From Rhodospirillaceae bacterium (lineage in GTDB: Bacteria; Pseudomonadota; Alphaproteobacteria; DSM-16000; Inquilinaceae): 64,000 nt of DNA. The DNA lies in the NCBI GenBank assembly GCA_020638575.1, contig JACKIH010000003.1, forward strand, positions 1,345,501-1,409,500. The letters are read 5' to 3'. This document shows, piece after piece, positions 43,877 to 52,208 of this stretch. Below the pieces are notes generated by a model that did no database searches, was not told where the DNA came from, and saw nothing but the letters and a program-made list of their open reading frames with translations. Every line of letters begins with the position of its first letter. The stretch's first letter is position 1. The translations under genes were made by a program, and so were the position numbers.

Positions 43877-44701
43877 ATGCTCGCCGCCTTGGGTTCCCGC
43901 CGCGTCTGGACCATCGCGGCCGCCCTGCTCGTCGCCGGGGCGGCACTCTACGGGCTGGGCTCGCTGCGCCACCCGCCCACGTCGCCGCGCGCCGGCATCG
44001 TGGTGGAGGCGCCTTCCGTCGCCCCCCGCGCCCCCTCCGGCCTGGACGACGCGGTGCGCGTCGGCACCTTCAACATCCGCCGTGCCCGCGGCCGCGACGA
44101 CATCGCGGAGTCCTGGCGGACCGCCGTGTGCATGGCCGGGCTCGACCTGCTGGCGCTGCAGGAGGTCGACGGCGGCACGCCGCTCGACACCGGGGTGGAC
44201 CAGGCCCGCCTGTTCGGCCGCTGGCTCGGCCTCCACAGCCTCTACGCCCCGGCCGAACGCCAGTTCTGGCACGATCATTTCGGCAACGCGCTGCTGAGTG
44301 CGGCCCCGGTGCACCAGTGGGTCAACATCGCCCTGCCGCGGACCGATGGCCCCTCCTACCGCAGCCTGCTGATCGCCCGCATGGAGCTGCTGGGGCGGCC
44401 GGTGACCGTGATGGTGACCCATGTGGACCGGCGCGGCGACCGCCCGGCCCAGCTTGCCGCCGTGCTCGACCAGTTCCGGCGCGCGCCAGCGCCGGTGCTG
44501 CTGCTGGGCGACCTCAACACCTCGGCCCTGGCGCCGGAGATGGCGGGCATCGTCACCGATCCCGACATCGTGGCGGTCAACAACGGTGTCGACTGGGTGA
44601 TCGCCCGCGGCTTCACCGCCGGCCCCGCCACCCTGTGCGATGTCGGCGGCAGCGACCACGCGCGCCTCGCCGTCGACCTGGCCTTCGCGGACACGCCATG
44701 A
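43877..44701 (+). CDS. Endonuclease/exonuclease/phosphatase-family protein, membrane-anchored
   Basis: A 274-residue EEP-fold protein. It has a membrane anchor (TIAAALLVAGAALYGLGSL), then the metal-binding VGTFNIRRARG, the Glu in LLALQEVDGGTP, TVMVTHVDRRGD, LLLGDLNTS and the catalytic His in GGSDHARLAVDL. It may cleave phosphodiesters in the periplasm. It overlaps the waaF-type gene by 4 nt, so it is the first gene of the LPS core operon; a lipid phosphate or LPS-related substrate is inferred. ATG at 43877. Confidence 0.82.
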   Translation: MLAALGSRRVWTIAAALLVAGAALYGLGSLRHPPTSPRAGIVVEAPSVAPRAPSGLDDAVRVGTFNIRRARGRDDIAESWRTAVCMAGLDLLALQEVDGGTPLDTGVDQARLFGRWLGLHSLYAPAERQFWHDHFGNALLSAAPVHQWVNIALPRTDGPSYRSLLIARMELLGRPVTVMVTHVDRRGDRPAQLAAVLDQFRRAPAPVLLLGDLNTSALAPEMAGIVTDPDIVAVNNGVDWVIARGFTAGPATLCDVGGSDHARLAVDLAFADTP

Positions 44702-45738
44702 GCGACGCCAAGCGCGGCAGCGATGCGGCCGGGCGCCCGCGTATCCTGGTGGTGGCTCCCGCCTGGGTGGGCGACATGGTGATGGCCCACAGCCTGATCC
44801 AGGTGCTGCGCGCCGACCGGCCGGCCGCCCGCATCACCCTGCTGGCCCCGCCCGCCACGCTGCCGCTGGCGGCCTTCATGGCGGAGGTGGATGCCGGCAT
44901 GGTGCAGCCCGTGGGCCGCGGCCGCCTGGGGCTGGCGGAGCGCTGGCGGCTTGGCCGCAGCCTGCGGGCCGCCCGCCACGACTGGGCGATCCTGCTGCCC
45001 AACTCGCTCAAGTCCGCGCTGGCGCCGTGGTGGGCCGGGATCCAACGCCGCACCGGCTACCGGCGCGAAGGCCGCAGCGTGCTGCTGACCGATCCGCGGC
45101 GGCTCGACAAACAGCGCCTGCCGCGCACCGTGGACCGCTTCGTGGCGCTGGGCCGGCCGGCCAACGCCGCCCCCGGTGCCGTGCCCTGGCCGCGACTGAC
45201 GGTGCCGCCCGGCGCCGCGGAGGACGCGCTCGCCAGCCTCGCCCTGGCCGCGCCGGCCGAGCCCTTGCTGGTGCTGTGCCCCGGTGCGGAGTACGGCCCC
45301 GCCAAGCGCTGGCCGCCGGCCTCCTTCGCCGCCGTCGCCGCCCACCACCGGCGGGTGACCGGCGGCGATGTGTGGGTGCTCGGCGGACCCGGGGACCGGG
45401 AGACGGCAGACGCCGTGGCGCATGCGGTGCCGGGCGCCCTTTCACTCGCCGGCCGTACGTCACTTGCCCAGGCGGTGGCGCTGATGAGCCTGGCCCACGC
45501 GGTGGTGACCAACGATTCCGGTCTGATGCACGTTGCCGCGGCACTGGACCGCCCCCTGGTCGGCGTGTTCGGATCGTCGAGCCCGGAAATGACGCCGCCG
45601 CTGTCGCAGCGCGCCCGCGTCGTCTCCCTCGGCCTGGCGTGCAGCCCGTGCTTTGAGCGGGTGTGCCCGCTCGGCCATACCGATTGCCTCAACCGCCTCG
45701 ATCCCCAGCGGGTGATCGCGGCACTGCCCGGACGCTGA
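44698..45738 (+). CDS. waaF: Glycosyltransferase family 9, heptosyltransferase II-like
   Basis: A 346-residue GT9 protein, ILVVAPAWVGDMVMAHSLIQVLRADRPAARITLLAP at the start, YGPAKRWPPASFAAVA as the sugar-nucleotide-binding region and VVTNDSGLMHVAAALDRPLVGVFGSSSPEMTPPLS, ending with CSPCFERVCPLGHTDCL. This order is that of lipopolysaccharide heptosyltransferase II, which adds the second heptose to the inner core from ADP-heptose at the cytoplasmic membrane. 4-nt overlap with the EEP gene; waaC starts 20 nt after it. Confidence 0.92.
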   Translation: MSDAKRGSDAAGRPRILVVAPAWVGDMVMAHSLIQVLRADRPAARITLLAPPATLPLAAFMAEVDAGMVQPVGRGRLGLAERWRLGRSLRAARHDWAILLPNSLKSALAPWWAGIQRRTGYRREGRSVLLTDPRRLDKQRLPRTVDRFVALGRPANAAPGAVPWPRLTVPPGAAEDALASLALAAPAEPLLVLCPGAEYGPAKRWPPASFAAVAAHHRRVTGGDVWVLGGPGDRETADAVAHAVPGALSLAGRTSLAQAVALMSLAHAVVTNDSGLMHVAAALDRPLVGVFGSSSPEMTPPLSQRARVVSLGLACSPCFERVCPLGHTDCLNRLDPQRVIAALPGR

Positions 45739-45757
45739 GGAGGGCCTGTCGACCGTC

Positions 45758-46801
45758 ATGCGCGTGCTGCTGGTGAAGACCTCCTCGATCGGCGACGTGA
45801 TCCATGCCCTGCCGGCGGTCACCGACGCCGCGCGCGCCCATCCCGGCCTCAAGGTCGACTGGGTGGTGGAGGAGGCTTTGGCGCCGATCCCCTCCTGGCA
45901 TCCGGCGGTGGACCGGGTGATCCCGGCGGCCGTGCGGCGCTGGCGGCGCACGCCGTTGAAGGCGCTGCTGTCGGGCGAGCCGTCGGCCTTCCGTCGCCAT
46001 CTCAGGGCCGCCCGCTACGATGCCGTGGTGGATGCCCAGGGGCTTTACAAGAGTGCGGTGCTCGCCCGGCTGGCCAACGGCCCGCGCCATGGGCTGGACC
46101 GCGGCTCGGCGCGCGAGCCCATGGCTTCCTGGCTGATGCGCCACCGCCACGCCGTACCCACCGGCCAGCACGCGATCGCGCGGGTGCGCCAGCTCATGGC
46201 CGCGGCCCTGGGCTACGAGGTGGCGGCCGACAGCCTGCCCGACTACGGGCTCGACCGTGCCGGGTTCGCCCCGCCCGCGGGGCTGCCGCAGCCCTATGCA
46301 GTGCTGATCCACGGCACCGCGTGGCCCACCAAGCGCTGGTCGGTGGCGCGCTGGCGCGCGGCGGCCGAGGCCGCGCTGGCGGGCGGCCACGCCGTCGCCC
46401 TGCCCTTCGCGGCAAAGGAGGATGCCACCCGCGCCCACGCCATCGCCGAGGGGCTGGAGGGCGTCTACCCGGTGTTCACGCCGGGGCTGGACGACGCCGC
46501 CGCCCTGATCGCCAACGCCGCCGCGGGGATCGCCGTCGATACCGGGCTGGCCCATCTCGCCGCCGCCTTCGGCGTGCCGACCCTCACCCTTTACGGGGCC
46601 ACCGATCCGGCCCTCACCGGTACCCAGGGAACCGCCCAAGGCACCTGGATGTCCGGCCTGGCCTGCGTGCCCTGCCGGCGGCGATCGTGCCGCATCGCGC
46701 CGGACCCGCTGGCGCCGCCGCCCTGTCTCGATACGTTGGACGGTCCTGCCGCCTGGGCGCAGGTCCTGGCCCTGGCGGCGAACGCCGGGGGTGCGCCGTG
46801 A
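45758..46801 (+). CDS. waaC: Lipopolysaccharide heptosyltransferase I
   Basis: A 347-residue GT9 protein, VLLVKTSSIGDVIHALPAVTDAARAHPGLKVDWVVEEALAPIPSWHPAVDRVIP, the WaaC-typical start. The acceptor region GLYKSAVLARLANGPRHGLDRGSAREPMAS and the ADP-heptose site HGTAWPTKRWSVARW and AVDTGLAHLAAAFGVPTLTLYGATDP follow. It adds the first heptose to Kdo2-lipid A. Its TGA overlaps the GTG start of the next gene. Confidence 0.93.
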   Translation: MRVLLVKTSSIGDVIHALPAVTDAARAHPGLKVDWVVEEALAPIPSWHPAVDRVIPAAVRRWRRTPLKALLSGEPSAFRRHLRAARYDAVVDAQGLYKSAVLARLANGPRHGLDRGSAREPMASWLMRHRHAVPTGQHAIARVRQLMAAALGYEVAADSLPDYGLDRAGFAPPAGLPQPYAVLIHGTAWPTKRWSVARWRAAAEAALAGGHAVALPFAAKEDATRAHAIAEGLEGVYPVFTPGLDDAAALIANAAAGIAVDTGLAHLAAAFGVPTLTLYGATDPALTGTQGTAQGTWMSGLACVPCRRRSCRIAPDPLAPPPCLDTLDGPAAWAQVLALAANAGGAP

Positions 46802-47922
46802 AGCTGGCGCTCGCCATCCATGCCATGTTCCCCGATGGCGGGCTGCAGCGGGATTTCGCCACCATCGCCAGCCGCCTCGCCGCCGCCGGGCACGAGGTCC
46901 ACGCCCTCGCCACCGCTTGGGAAGGCCCGCGGCCGGCGGGTGTGGCGGTGCACCTGCTGGGGGTACGCGGCCATTCAAACCACGCCCGCATGGCGGCGTT
47001 CGGCCGGGCGCTGGGAGATTGGCGGGACACCGCCCGGCCCGATGCGCTCACCGGCTTCAACCGCCTGCCTGGGCTGGACATCCACTATTGCGGCGACGTG
47101 TCGTTCATCGCGGAGGCCGGCCAGCGCGGCCCGCTCTACCGCATGACGCCGCGCTACCGCACCTATGCCGCCCTGGAGCGCGCGGTGTTCGATCCTGCCG
47201 CGGGCACGCAGATCCTGGCGCTGTCCCGCCGCACGGCGGATGGCTACCGGCAAGTCCACGGCACACCGGAGGAACGTTTCCACCTGCTGCCGCCGGGCAT
47301 CGACCCCAGCCGCCAGCGGCCCAAAGATGCCGCCGCCCGCGGCAAGATCTTCCGCGCCGCCCTCGGCATTCCGGCCAGCGTGCCGCTGGTGCTGGCCATC
47401 GGCGCGCGCATGGACACCAAGGGGGTCGACCGCACGCTGGCGGCCCTGGCCGCGATCTCTTCCGGTGGCGGGCCGCAAGCCCACCTGCTGGTGCTGGGGC
47501 GCGGCGACATCGCCACCATCCACAAGCGCGCGGTGCGCCTGGGGCTCTACGGCCGCATTCACCTGCCGGGACCGCGTTCGGAAGTGGTGGACGCGCTGTG
47601 CGCCGCCGACGTGCTGGCCCATCCCGCACGGCGGGAGAACACCGGCGGCGCCATCCTGGAGGCCATCGTCGCCGGCCTGCCGGTGGTGGCCACGGCCAAT
47701 TGCGGCTTCGCCGAACACATCGCCCGCGCCGATGCCGGCATCGTGCTGGACGAGCCGTTCGATGCGGCCGCCTATGCCGGCGCGCTGGTGCGCGCACTCA
47801 GGGGGCCGGACCGTACCCGCTGGTCGGCTGCCGGCGTCATCTACGGTCGCACCGAAGATCTCTATTCCGGCCTCGACACCGCCGCAGCGACCATCGCCGA
47901 GCTGGCGGCAGCCCGCGGGTGA
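46798..47922 (+). CDS. Glycosyltransferase family 4, LPS core (WaaG-like)
   Basis: A 374-residue GT4 protein. KLALAIHAMFPDGGLQRDFATIASRLAAAGHEVHALA is the N-terminal Rossmann fold, DALTGFNRLPGLDIHYCGDVSF and LALSRRTADGYRQVHG follow as in WaaG, and the donor site has the EX7E-type AHPARRENTGGAILEAIVAGLPVV. It probably adds glucose or a related hexose to the inner core. The start is GTG at 46798, overlapping the waaC stop. The next gene is a core kinase, matching the waaG-waaP order. Confidence 0.88.
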   Translation: MKLALAIHAMFPDGGLQRDFATIASRLAAAGHEVHALATAWEGPRPAGVAVHLLGVRGHSNHARMAAFGRALGDWRDTARPDALTGFNRLPGLDIHYCGDVSFIAEAGQRGPLYRMTPRYRTYAALERAVFDPAAGTQILALSRRTADGYRQVHGTPEERFHLLPPGIDPSRQRPKDAAARGKIFRAALGIPASVPLVLAIGARMDTKGVDRTLAALAAISSGGGPQAHLLVLGRGDIATIHKRAVRLGLYGRIHLPGPRSEVVDALCAADVLAHPARRENTGGAILEAIVAGLPVVATANCGFAEHIARADAGIVLDEPFDAAAYAGALVRALRGPDRTRWSAAGVIYGRTEDLYSGLDTAAATIAELAAARG

Positions 47923-48731
47923 TCGTGCTCGACCCCGAATTCGCCCGCCTGCTGGCGCCGCAAGCGCGCAGCCTGGAGGGGTTGATGGCACTGGACGGCG
48001 ATGCCCTGCGCGATGTGGAGGGCCGCCGCACCTTCCGTATCGAGCTTGGCGGCCGCGGCTTCTACGTGAAGCAGCATCGCGGCGTCGGCTGGCAGCACAT
48101 CGCCAAGTCGCTGAGCGGCCTGCGCGCCCCGGTGCTGGGCGCGCGCAGCGAATGGCGGGCGCTGACGCGGCTGGCGAAGCTGGGCATCGCCGCTCCCCGG
48201 CCGGTCGCCTTCGCCGAGGACGGGCGAAACCCGGCCGCCCGCCGCTCGGTCCTGGTGATGACGGAGATTGCCCCGGCGGTCTCCCTGGAAGACGTTGCGC
48301 TGGGCCGTGTGCCGCCGCCCGGCTCCGCGGAGCGCCGCCGGCTGATCGCCGAGGTGGCGGGTATCGCGCGGCGGCTGCACGGCGCCGGCATCAACCACCG
48401 CGACCTCTATCTCTGCCATGTCCTCATGCCGGTGGATGCGGACGGCCGGCGCACGGGCCCCCTGGCGCTGATCGACCTGCACCGCGCCCAGATGCGCAAG
48501 GCGGTACCGGCGCGCTGGCTGGTGAAGGACCTGTCGGCGCTGATCTTTTCCGCCGCCCCGCTGACCCTCAGCCAGGCCGACCGGTTGCGCTTCGTTGCCG
48601 CCTACGAAGGCCGGCCGTGGCGCCATGTGCCGGCCGAGCGGCGGCGGCTGTGGGCGGCGGCCGATGCCAAGGCCGCACGGCTGACCCGCCGCCTCGGCGG
48701 ACCTGCCACCGGCGACACCGCCGCCGGTTGA
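47919..48731 (+). CDS. waaP: LPS core heptose kinase, WaaP/RfaP-like
   Basis: A 270-residue protein-kinase-like enzyme. GGRGFYVKQHRGVGWQHIAKSLSGLRAPVLGARSEWRALTRLAKLGIAAPRPVAFAED matches the N-lobe of WaaP, INHRDLYLCHVLM is the catalytic loop and LALIDLHRAQMR the metal-binding loop. It phosphorylates heptose I of the inner core. GTG start at 47919 overlapping the previous stop. Length is typical. Confidence 0.9.
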   Translation: MIVLDPEFARLLAPQARSLEGLMALDGDALRDVEGRRTFRIELGGRGFYVKQHRGVGWQHIAKSLSGLRAPVLGARSEWRALTRLAKLGIAAPRPVAFAEDGRNPAARRSVLVMTEIAPAVSLEDVALGRVPPPGSAERRRLIAEVAGIARRLHGAGINHRDLYLCHVLMPVDADGRRTGPLALIDLHRAQMRKAVPARWLVKDLSALIFSAAPLTLSQADRLRFVAAYEGRPWRHVPAERRRLWAAADAKAARLTRRLGGPATGDTAAG

Positions 48732-48790
48732 CGGCCTGGCGACCCTGGCCTAGTGCAGGTTCGGTCCCGTTCGAGCTTAGGACGCTCCCC

Positions 48791-49732
48791 ATGTCTCCCC
48801 TTCGCGTCGCCGTCATCGGTGCCGGGTTCTTCGGCAGCCGCCATGTGCAGAACTACGCCGCCCTTGAGGGTGCGGATCTGGTCGCCGTTTGCGATGCCGA
48901 CCGCGCCATGGCCGAAGCGGCGACGGAGCGCTACGGCGGCGAAGCCGTAACGGACCCCGAAGCGCTGCTGGGCCGCGTCGACGCCGTGTCCATCGCCACG
49001 CCGACGGCAAGCCACCACGCGCTCGGCCGACTGTTCCTCGATGCCGGCGTGTCGGTGCTGGTGGAAAAGCCGATGACGCGCACGCTGGAGGAGGCCGACG
49101 ACCTGATCGCCGCTGCCGCGCGTACCGGCAGCGTACTGCAGGCCGGCCACCTGGAGCGCTTCAACGGCGCCTATGGCGAGGTGTGCGCGCAAGCCAAGGC
49201 GCCGCGCCTCATCGTCGCCCGGCGGGTGGCCCCCTTCCGGCCGCGCGGCACCGATGTCAGCGTCGTGCTGGACCTGATGATCCACGACATTGACCTGGTG
49301 CTGGCCCTGGTGGGGGCGGCCCCGGTGGAGATCTCGGCCATCGGCGCACGGGTGTTCAGCCCGACCGACGACTTTGCCCAGGCCACCTTGCGCTTCGCCG
49401 GCGGCGCAACCGCGTCCATCACCGCCAGCCGCGTGGCCACGGTGACGGAGCGGGTGCTGAGCGTGCTCACCGACGACCGGGTGATGACCGCCGATCTCGG
49501 CACCAGCAAGCTTCAGGTAGCCCGCCGCGACCCCGCCGGCGGTGCCGACACGCCGGTGGCGACGGACGAGCACGCCTTTCCCCACGGCAACACGCTGGCC
49601 CGCCAGCTCGACAGCTTCGTCGCCGCCGTGCGCAGCCGCACCGCCGCGGTGGTGGACGGCCAGGCCGGGCGCGCGGCCCTCGACGTGGCGCTCGCCATCA
49701 TCGCCCGCATCGCCGAGGGCGGCCGCCCGTGA
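48791..49732 (+). CDS. Gfo/Idh/MocA-family oxidoreductase in the LPS operon
   Basis: A 313-residue NAD(P)-dependent sugar oxidoreductase: VAVIGAGFFGSRHVQNYAAL (Rossmann), VDAVSIATPTASHHALG, the catalytic EKPMTR motif, AGHLERFNGAY and DVSVVLDLMIHDIDLVLALVG. In an LPS/lipid A setting it could make a modified amino sugar; GnnA, which oxidises UDP-GlcNAc for diamino lipid A, belongs to this family and shares the AGH-ERFN and MIHDIDL features. No GnnB-type aminotransferase is seen in the window, so this remains a suggestion. It lies 59 nt after waaP and overlaps the GT2 gene by 4 nt. Confidence 0.85.
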   Translation: MSPLRVAVIGAGFFGSRHVQNYAALEGADLVAVCDADRAMAEAATERYGGEAVTDPEALLGRVDAVSIATPTASHHALGRLFLDAGVSVLVEKPMTRTLEEADDLIAAAARTGSVLQAGHLERFNGAYGEVCAQAKAPRLIVARRVAPFRPRGTDVSVVLDLMIHDIDLVLALVGAAPVEISAIGARVFSPTDDFAQATLRFAGGATASITASRVATVTERVLSVLTDDRVMTADLGTSKLQVARRDPAGGADTPVATDEHAFPHGNTLARQLDSFVAAVRSRTAAVVDGQAGRAALDVALAIIARIAEGGRP

Positions 49733-50550
49733 CCGCGGCCGGTCCCGAACTCACCATCATCATCGTCAACTACCGCACGCCGGACCTGACACGGCTGTGC
49801 CTGCGCCTCATCCGCAAGCATACCGACCCGGCCCGCGCCAAGGTGATCGTGGTCGACAACGCCTCCGGCGACGCCAGCGTCGCCTATCTGCGCGGCCTGG
49901 CGTGGATCACCCTGATCGAGCGCACGCCGGAGCCCGGCGAGCGGGTGGCGATCAACCACGGCCGCGCCGTCGACCTGGCGCTGGCGCAGGTGGATACGCC
50001 GTTCGCCCTGCTCATCCACACCGACACCTTCGTCCGCCATGCCGGCTGGCTCGACCTGCTGATGGCGCCCATGGCCGATCCCCAGGTGGGCGGCGTGGGC
50101 TCGTGGAAGCTCGACCTGCGCCCGGCCTGGCAGCGCGGCTTCAAGCGGGCGGAACGGGCGGTGCAGCGCGTGGTCTTCCCGCTCCTGGGCAAGGGCTACG
50201 GGCGCATCGAAGGGCTGGGCGAGAACTACTACTACCTGCGCAGTCACTGCGCGCTCTACCGCATGGCGCCGCTCAGGGACCTCGGCCTCACCATGGTCGA
50301 CGACGCCTCGGGCCTGCCGCCCGGCAAGCGGCTGCACCGGCAATTGGAGGAGGCGGGCTGGACCATGGTGTTCCTGCCGGCCCGCCAGCTCATGCGCGCG
50401 GTGATCCATGCCGACCACGCCACCATGATCCTCAACCCCGAGCTGGGCATGAAGGCGGGCAGCCGGGCGCGCGGGCTGAAGCGGCTGCAACGGGTGATGG
50501 ACGAGCTGGGTGCTGCGGCCATCCTGGCCGACGAGACTCTGGACCGGTAG
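49729..50550 (+). CDS. Glycosyltransferase family 2
   Basis: A 273-residue GT-A glycosyltransferase with LTIIIVNYRTPDLTRLCLRLIRKH, VIVVDNASGDASVAYLRGL and a donor-binding LLIHTDTFVRHAGWLDLLM region in which the usual DxD reads HTD. It probably adds a late core or surface sugar. GTG start at 49729 in the GTGA overlap with the previous stop. Last gene of the plus-strand LPS operon; converges on the ketosynthase gene 15 nt later. Confidence 0.85.
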   Translation: MTAAGPELTIIIVNYRTPDLTRLCLRLIRKHTDPARAKVIVVDNASGDASVAYLRGLAWITLIERTPEPGERVAINHGRAVDLALAQVDTPFALLIHTDTFVRHAGWLDLLMAPMADPQVGGVGSWKLDLRPAWQRGFKRAERAVQRVVFPLLGKGYGRIEGLGENYYYLRSHCALYRMAPLRDLGLTMVDDASGLPPGKRLHRQLEEAGWTMVFLPARQLMRAVIHADHATMILNPELGMKAGSRARGLKRLQRVMDELGAAAILADETLDR

Positions 50551-50565
50551 GGCCGATCCCGCCCC

Positions 50566-51789
50566 CTACTCCACCGCCCGCACCGCGAGTACGGCGTTGA
50601 GCCCGCCGAAGGCAAACGAGTTGGACAGCACCGTGCGCACCGCAGCCGGGCGCGCCCGGTTGGGCACGTAGTCCAGGTCGCAGTCCGGATCGGGATCCAG
50701 GTAGTTGGCCGTGGGCGGGATCACCTGGTCGGCGATCGTCTTCACCGCCGCCACCAGCTCCAGCGCGCCGGCGCCGCCCAGGGCATGGCCGTGCACCGCC
50801 TTGGTGGAGGAGACCGGCACGCGTTCCGCCACCGCGCCCAAGGCCCGGCGGATGGCGCGCGTCTCCGTTACGTCGTTGGCCGCAGTGCCGGTGCCGTGGG
50901 CGTTGATGTAGTCCACCTCCTCCGGGGCCAGGCCGGCATCCTCCAGCGCCCCGGTGATGGCCGCCGCCGCGCCTTCCTCCGATGGGAAGACGATGTCGCC
51001 GGCATCGGCACTCATGCCCATGCCCGCCAGTTCGCCATAGATCTTCGCACCGCGGGCGCGGGCATCCTCCAGGCGCTCCAGCACGAACATGCCGGCCCCT
51101 TCCCCCAGCACCATGCCGCGCCGCTTCAGGCTGAACGGCCGGCAGACATCGTGCGTCATCACCCGCAAGGCTTCCCAGCCGCGGATGGTGCCGTAGGTGA
51201 GGCAGGCTTCGGTGCCACCGGTGACCGCCGCCCGCACGCGGCCGGTGCGGATCATCCAGAACGCTTCGCCGATGGCGTGGTTGGCGGACGAGCATGCGCT
51301 GGAGATCATGAAGGCCGGCCCCATGATCTTGGCATCCATGGTGACGTGGCTGGCCGCGGCACTGATCATCAGGCGCGGCACCGTCAACGGCATCACCCGC
51401 CGGTTGCCTTCGCCGTAGAGGCGCCAGAACTGGCTATCCAGCGTGTTCATGCCGCCGGCCCCGGTGCCGAGGATGACGGCGGTGCGCCGCACCAGCTCCG
51501 GCCCCATCTCCAGGCCGCTGTCGGCCAGCGCCTGGCGGGCGGCATAGACGGCGAACTGGGACACCCGGTCGAGCAGGTGGAGCTGGCGGTCGGGGAAATG
51601 GCTGGCCGGATCGAAGTCCTTCACCTCGGCGCAGACCTTGATGATCAGGCGCTCCGGATCGATCTGGCGGATGGTGTCGATGCCCGAGCGGCCGTCGCGG
51701 CACGCTTGCCAATGGCTGTCGGCATCGTGGCCCAGGGCCGAGATGCAGCCCATCCCGGTGATGGCCACGCGGTGCATGCCAGGGGTCAT
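50566..51789 (-). CDS. Beta-ketoacyl-ACP synthase (KAS II type), copy A of an envelope-linked pair
   Basis: A 407-residue FabF-like ketosynthase, VAITGMGCISALGHDADSHWQACRDGRSGI, with catalytic Cys in ISSACSSANHAIGEAFWMIRTGR, His in INAHGTGTAANDVTETRAI and His in STKAVHGHALGGAGALE, ending SFAFGGLNAVL. It extends acyl chains on an ACP. It is coupled to its own ACP gene (4-nt overlap) and strongly resembles the ketosynthase at 56668. Placement among lpxD and lipid A acyltransferases suggests a special long or hydroxylated chain for lipid A. Confidence 0.9.
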   Translation of the reverse strand: MTPGMHRVAITGMGCISALGHDADSHWQACRDGRSGIDTIRQIDPERLIIKVCAEVKDFDPASHFPDRQLHLLDRVSQFAVYAARQALADSGLEMGPELVRRTAVILGTGAGGMNTLDSQFWRLYGEGNRRVMPLTVPRLMISAAASHVTMDAKIMGPAFMISSACSSANHAIGEAFWMIRTGRVRAAVTGGTEACLTYGTIRGWEALRVMTHDVCRPFSLKRRGMVLGEGAGMFVLERLEDARARGAKIYGELAGMGMSADAGDIVFPSEEGAAAAITGALEDAGLAPEEVDYINAHGTGTAANDVTETRAIRRALGAVAERVPVSSTKAVHGHALGGAGALELVAAVKTIADQVIPPTANYLDPDPDCDLDYVPNRARPAAVRTVLSNSFAFGGLNAVLAVRAVE

Positions 51790-52046
51790 GCCGATTCCGC
51801 GCTCTGGTCCTGCTTTTCCGCGAGGAGCAGTTTCACGCCGTCGACCACATCGCGGAGGTTGTCGAGTTTGAAAGTCTCGTCCTCCTGCGGCACGTACACG
51901 TCGAACTCGTCTTCAATGGCGAAAATGATCTGCACAAGATCGAGGGATTCGATCTCCGAAAGCTCGGTGTCCAGCGAAAGGCTCGCCCGGTCCCGGCGCG
52001 TTTCCTGCGCGACGATCGCCATGATTTTATCTTCGATATCTGTCAT
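51786..52046 (-). CDS. Acyl carrier protein, copy A
   Basis: An 86-residue acidic four-helix ACP. The phosphopantetheine Ser is Ser34 in EIESLDLVQIIFAIEDEF, where the usual DSL reads ESL. MTDIEDKIMAIVAQETRRDRASL is the first helix. It is not the housekeeping AcpP and is closely similar to the ACP at 57919. The ATG at 52046 fixes family length; the longer frame upstream is spurious. Translationally coupled to ketosynthase A. Confidence 0.9.
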   Translation of the reverse strand: MTDIEDKIMAIVAQETRRDRASLSLDTELSEIESLDLVQIIFAIEDEFDVYVPQEDETFKLDNLRDVVDGVKLLLAEKQDQSAESA

Positions 52047-52208
52047 GTCGTGCCAGTCTTTCGCCGTTCGGTGGTCGGCCGATGCTTGGACGGAAGTGCG
52101 GCGGCCGGCCCGTTGCATGTATCGGAATTGGACTGTGTAATCCAGCACCGAGCGCAGATCGGCGTGTCTATTTCAGATATCGGCCCGGCCAAGGTGCCTC
52201 GGCGCGTC

